Assembly (NCBI GenBank): GCA_964530925.1
Contig: CAZHBZ010000011.1
Span: 1 to 17,556, forward strand
DNA length: 17,556 nt
Source: LiPW-15 sp964530925
GTDB lineage: Bacteria; Patescibacteriota; Minisyncoccia; UBA6257; 2-01-FULL-56-20
Direction of reading: 5' to 3'
Every line of letters begins with the position of its first letter. Position 1 is the first letter of the stretch. This document shows positions 17,217 to 17,556 of the stretch, in pieces. The translations under genes and the position numbers were made by a program. The notes beneath the pieces are model-generated. The model saw only the letters and a program-made list of their open reading frames with translations. It was not told the DNA's origin and ran no database searches.

Positions 17217-17556
17217 ATGAATTTTGAATCACCACAATCGCTAACGGGAGAAGGAAAAGTTGAAGAAGTGGGCGAGAGCGAAAAGAAAGAAGAGATAGCC
17301 GAAAGCGAGTACAACACTTCACCCGAAGAGGTTTTAGAGCTTATAGATTCATTGCCCAAAGCCTACGAAGAAGCCGTCGCCAAAAACAATAAGTACGAGA
17401 TGAATTCCCGCGCCTATAGTCTGCTAGCTTGGGCGGAAACGGCGATTAAAAGGGGAATCCCATTTGATAGGGAAAAGGTCAGGCAAACGTTGGATGATGC
17501 AAAGACGAGGGGGGCTATCGCTGCCGATGAGCAATTGCCGGAGGCCGGAGAGGCGG
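17217..17556 (+). CDS. Acidic protein of unknown function (3' end outside window)
   Basis: The frame is open from the ATG at 17217 to the window edge (113 codons). The first 30 residues are disordered and Glu-rich (MNFESPQSLTGEGKVEEVGE). A helical region follows (about 35-95: TSPEEVLELIDSLPKAYEEA, then YEMNSRAYSLLAWAETAIKR and FDREKVRQTLDDAKTRG), resembling a small helical-repeat domain. It has no membrane segment or cysteine so far. TAGAATATAAAAT (17197-17209) provides -10-like sequences 9-14 nt before the ATG and there is no ribosome site, as in the other leaderless genes here. No family is recognised, and the C-terminal part cannot be judged. Confidence 0.75.
   Translation, partial: MNFESPQSLTGEGKVEEVGESEKKEEIAESEYNTSPEEVLELIDSLPKAYEEAVAKNNKYEMNSRAYSLLAWAETAIKRGIPFDREKVRQTLDDAKTRGAIAADEQLPEAGEA

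Noticed and set aside
1..17556. CRISPR array, integrase, transposase or toxin-antitoxin pair
   Set aside because: Both strands were read for these. No regularly spaced repeats and no such protein families are seen.

Overview
The window reads as a piece of a Patescibacteria (CPR) chromosome, most likely of the Parcubacteria group. This is an inference from gene content: compact stand-alone genes, many small membrane-anchored or coiled-coil proteins of unknown function, a pseudopilin-like protein, small GIY-YIG and LAGLIDADG-type proteins, a FAM173-like membrane methyltransferase, and the CCTGCC...GGCAGG palindrome that I recall as common in such genomes. No rRNA or marker gene is present to fix the lineage.

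Layout. 1-2180: 3' part of clpP, a small broken membrane-protein gene, tyrS. 2219-4505: tRNA-Gly(TCC), a membrane-anchored coiled-coil protein, tRNA-Ile(TAT), a small unknown gene and a repeat-rich charged protein. 4514-8094: ftsH and a DedA protein on the minus strand, tRNA-His, and a pseudopilin-like protein. 8237-12848: a large GC-rich secreted protein, yvcK, a small membrane protein, folD, and a minus-strand DUF5715/M15-like protein. 13031-14966: tRNA-Arg fused end to end with a LAGLIDADG-type gene, tRNA-Pro fused to a YkvA/DUF1232 gene, and a GC-rich unknown gene behind a strong promoter and a structured leader. 15077-16454: a rearranged tRNA region (below) with a membrane methyltransferase and a GIY-YIG gene. 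16535-17556: a nitroreductase and the 5' part of an unknown gene.

Two gene populations are visible. Most housekeeping-type genes (tyrS, ftsH, dedA, yvcK, folD, nitroreductase and others) have no Shine-Dalgarno and carry a TANNNT -10 box 6-10 nt before the ATG, which predicts leaderless mRNAs. A second set (664, 3335, 8344, 10753, 14331 and minus 12848) has strong AGGAGG-type ribosome sites, its own promoter and terminator where these can be seen, and mostly GC-richer codon use, as expected for separately acquired cassettes.

The most unusual content is tRNA-linked. (a) The GIY-YIG and LAGLIDADG genes each run 10 nt into a downstream tRNA and stop at the TAG formed by tRNA positions 8-10, so RNase P cleavage would remove their stop codons. 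(b) The GIY-YIG gene lies between a palindrome-interrupted copy of the tRNA-Phe 5' end and the intact tRNA-Phe. (c) A second tRNA-Val is split by three insertions. Their clean removal leaves an exactly 76-nt canonical tRNA-Val(TAC) with CCA, and one insertion contains the whole intact tRNA-Val between 13-bp inverted repeats. (d) Two different palindromes interrupt two different tRNAs at the same point, between positions 11 and 12. (e) The CCA of tRNA-Pro shares its A with the ATG of ykvA. Together these suggest tRNA 5' ends and D-arms serve as insertion targets for small palindromic elements and endonuclease genes. That is inference, but it can be tested.
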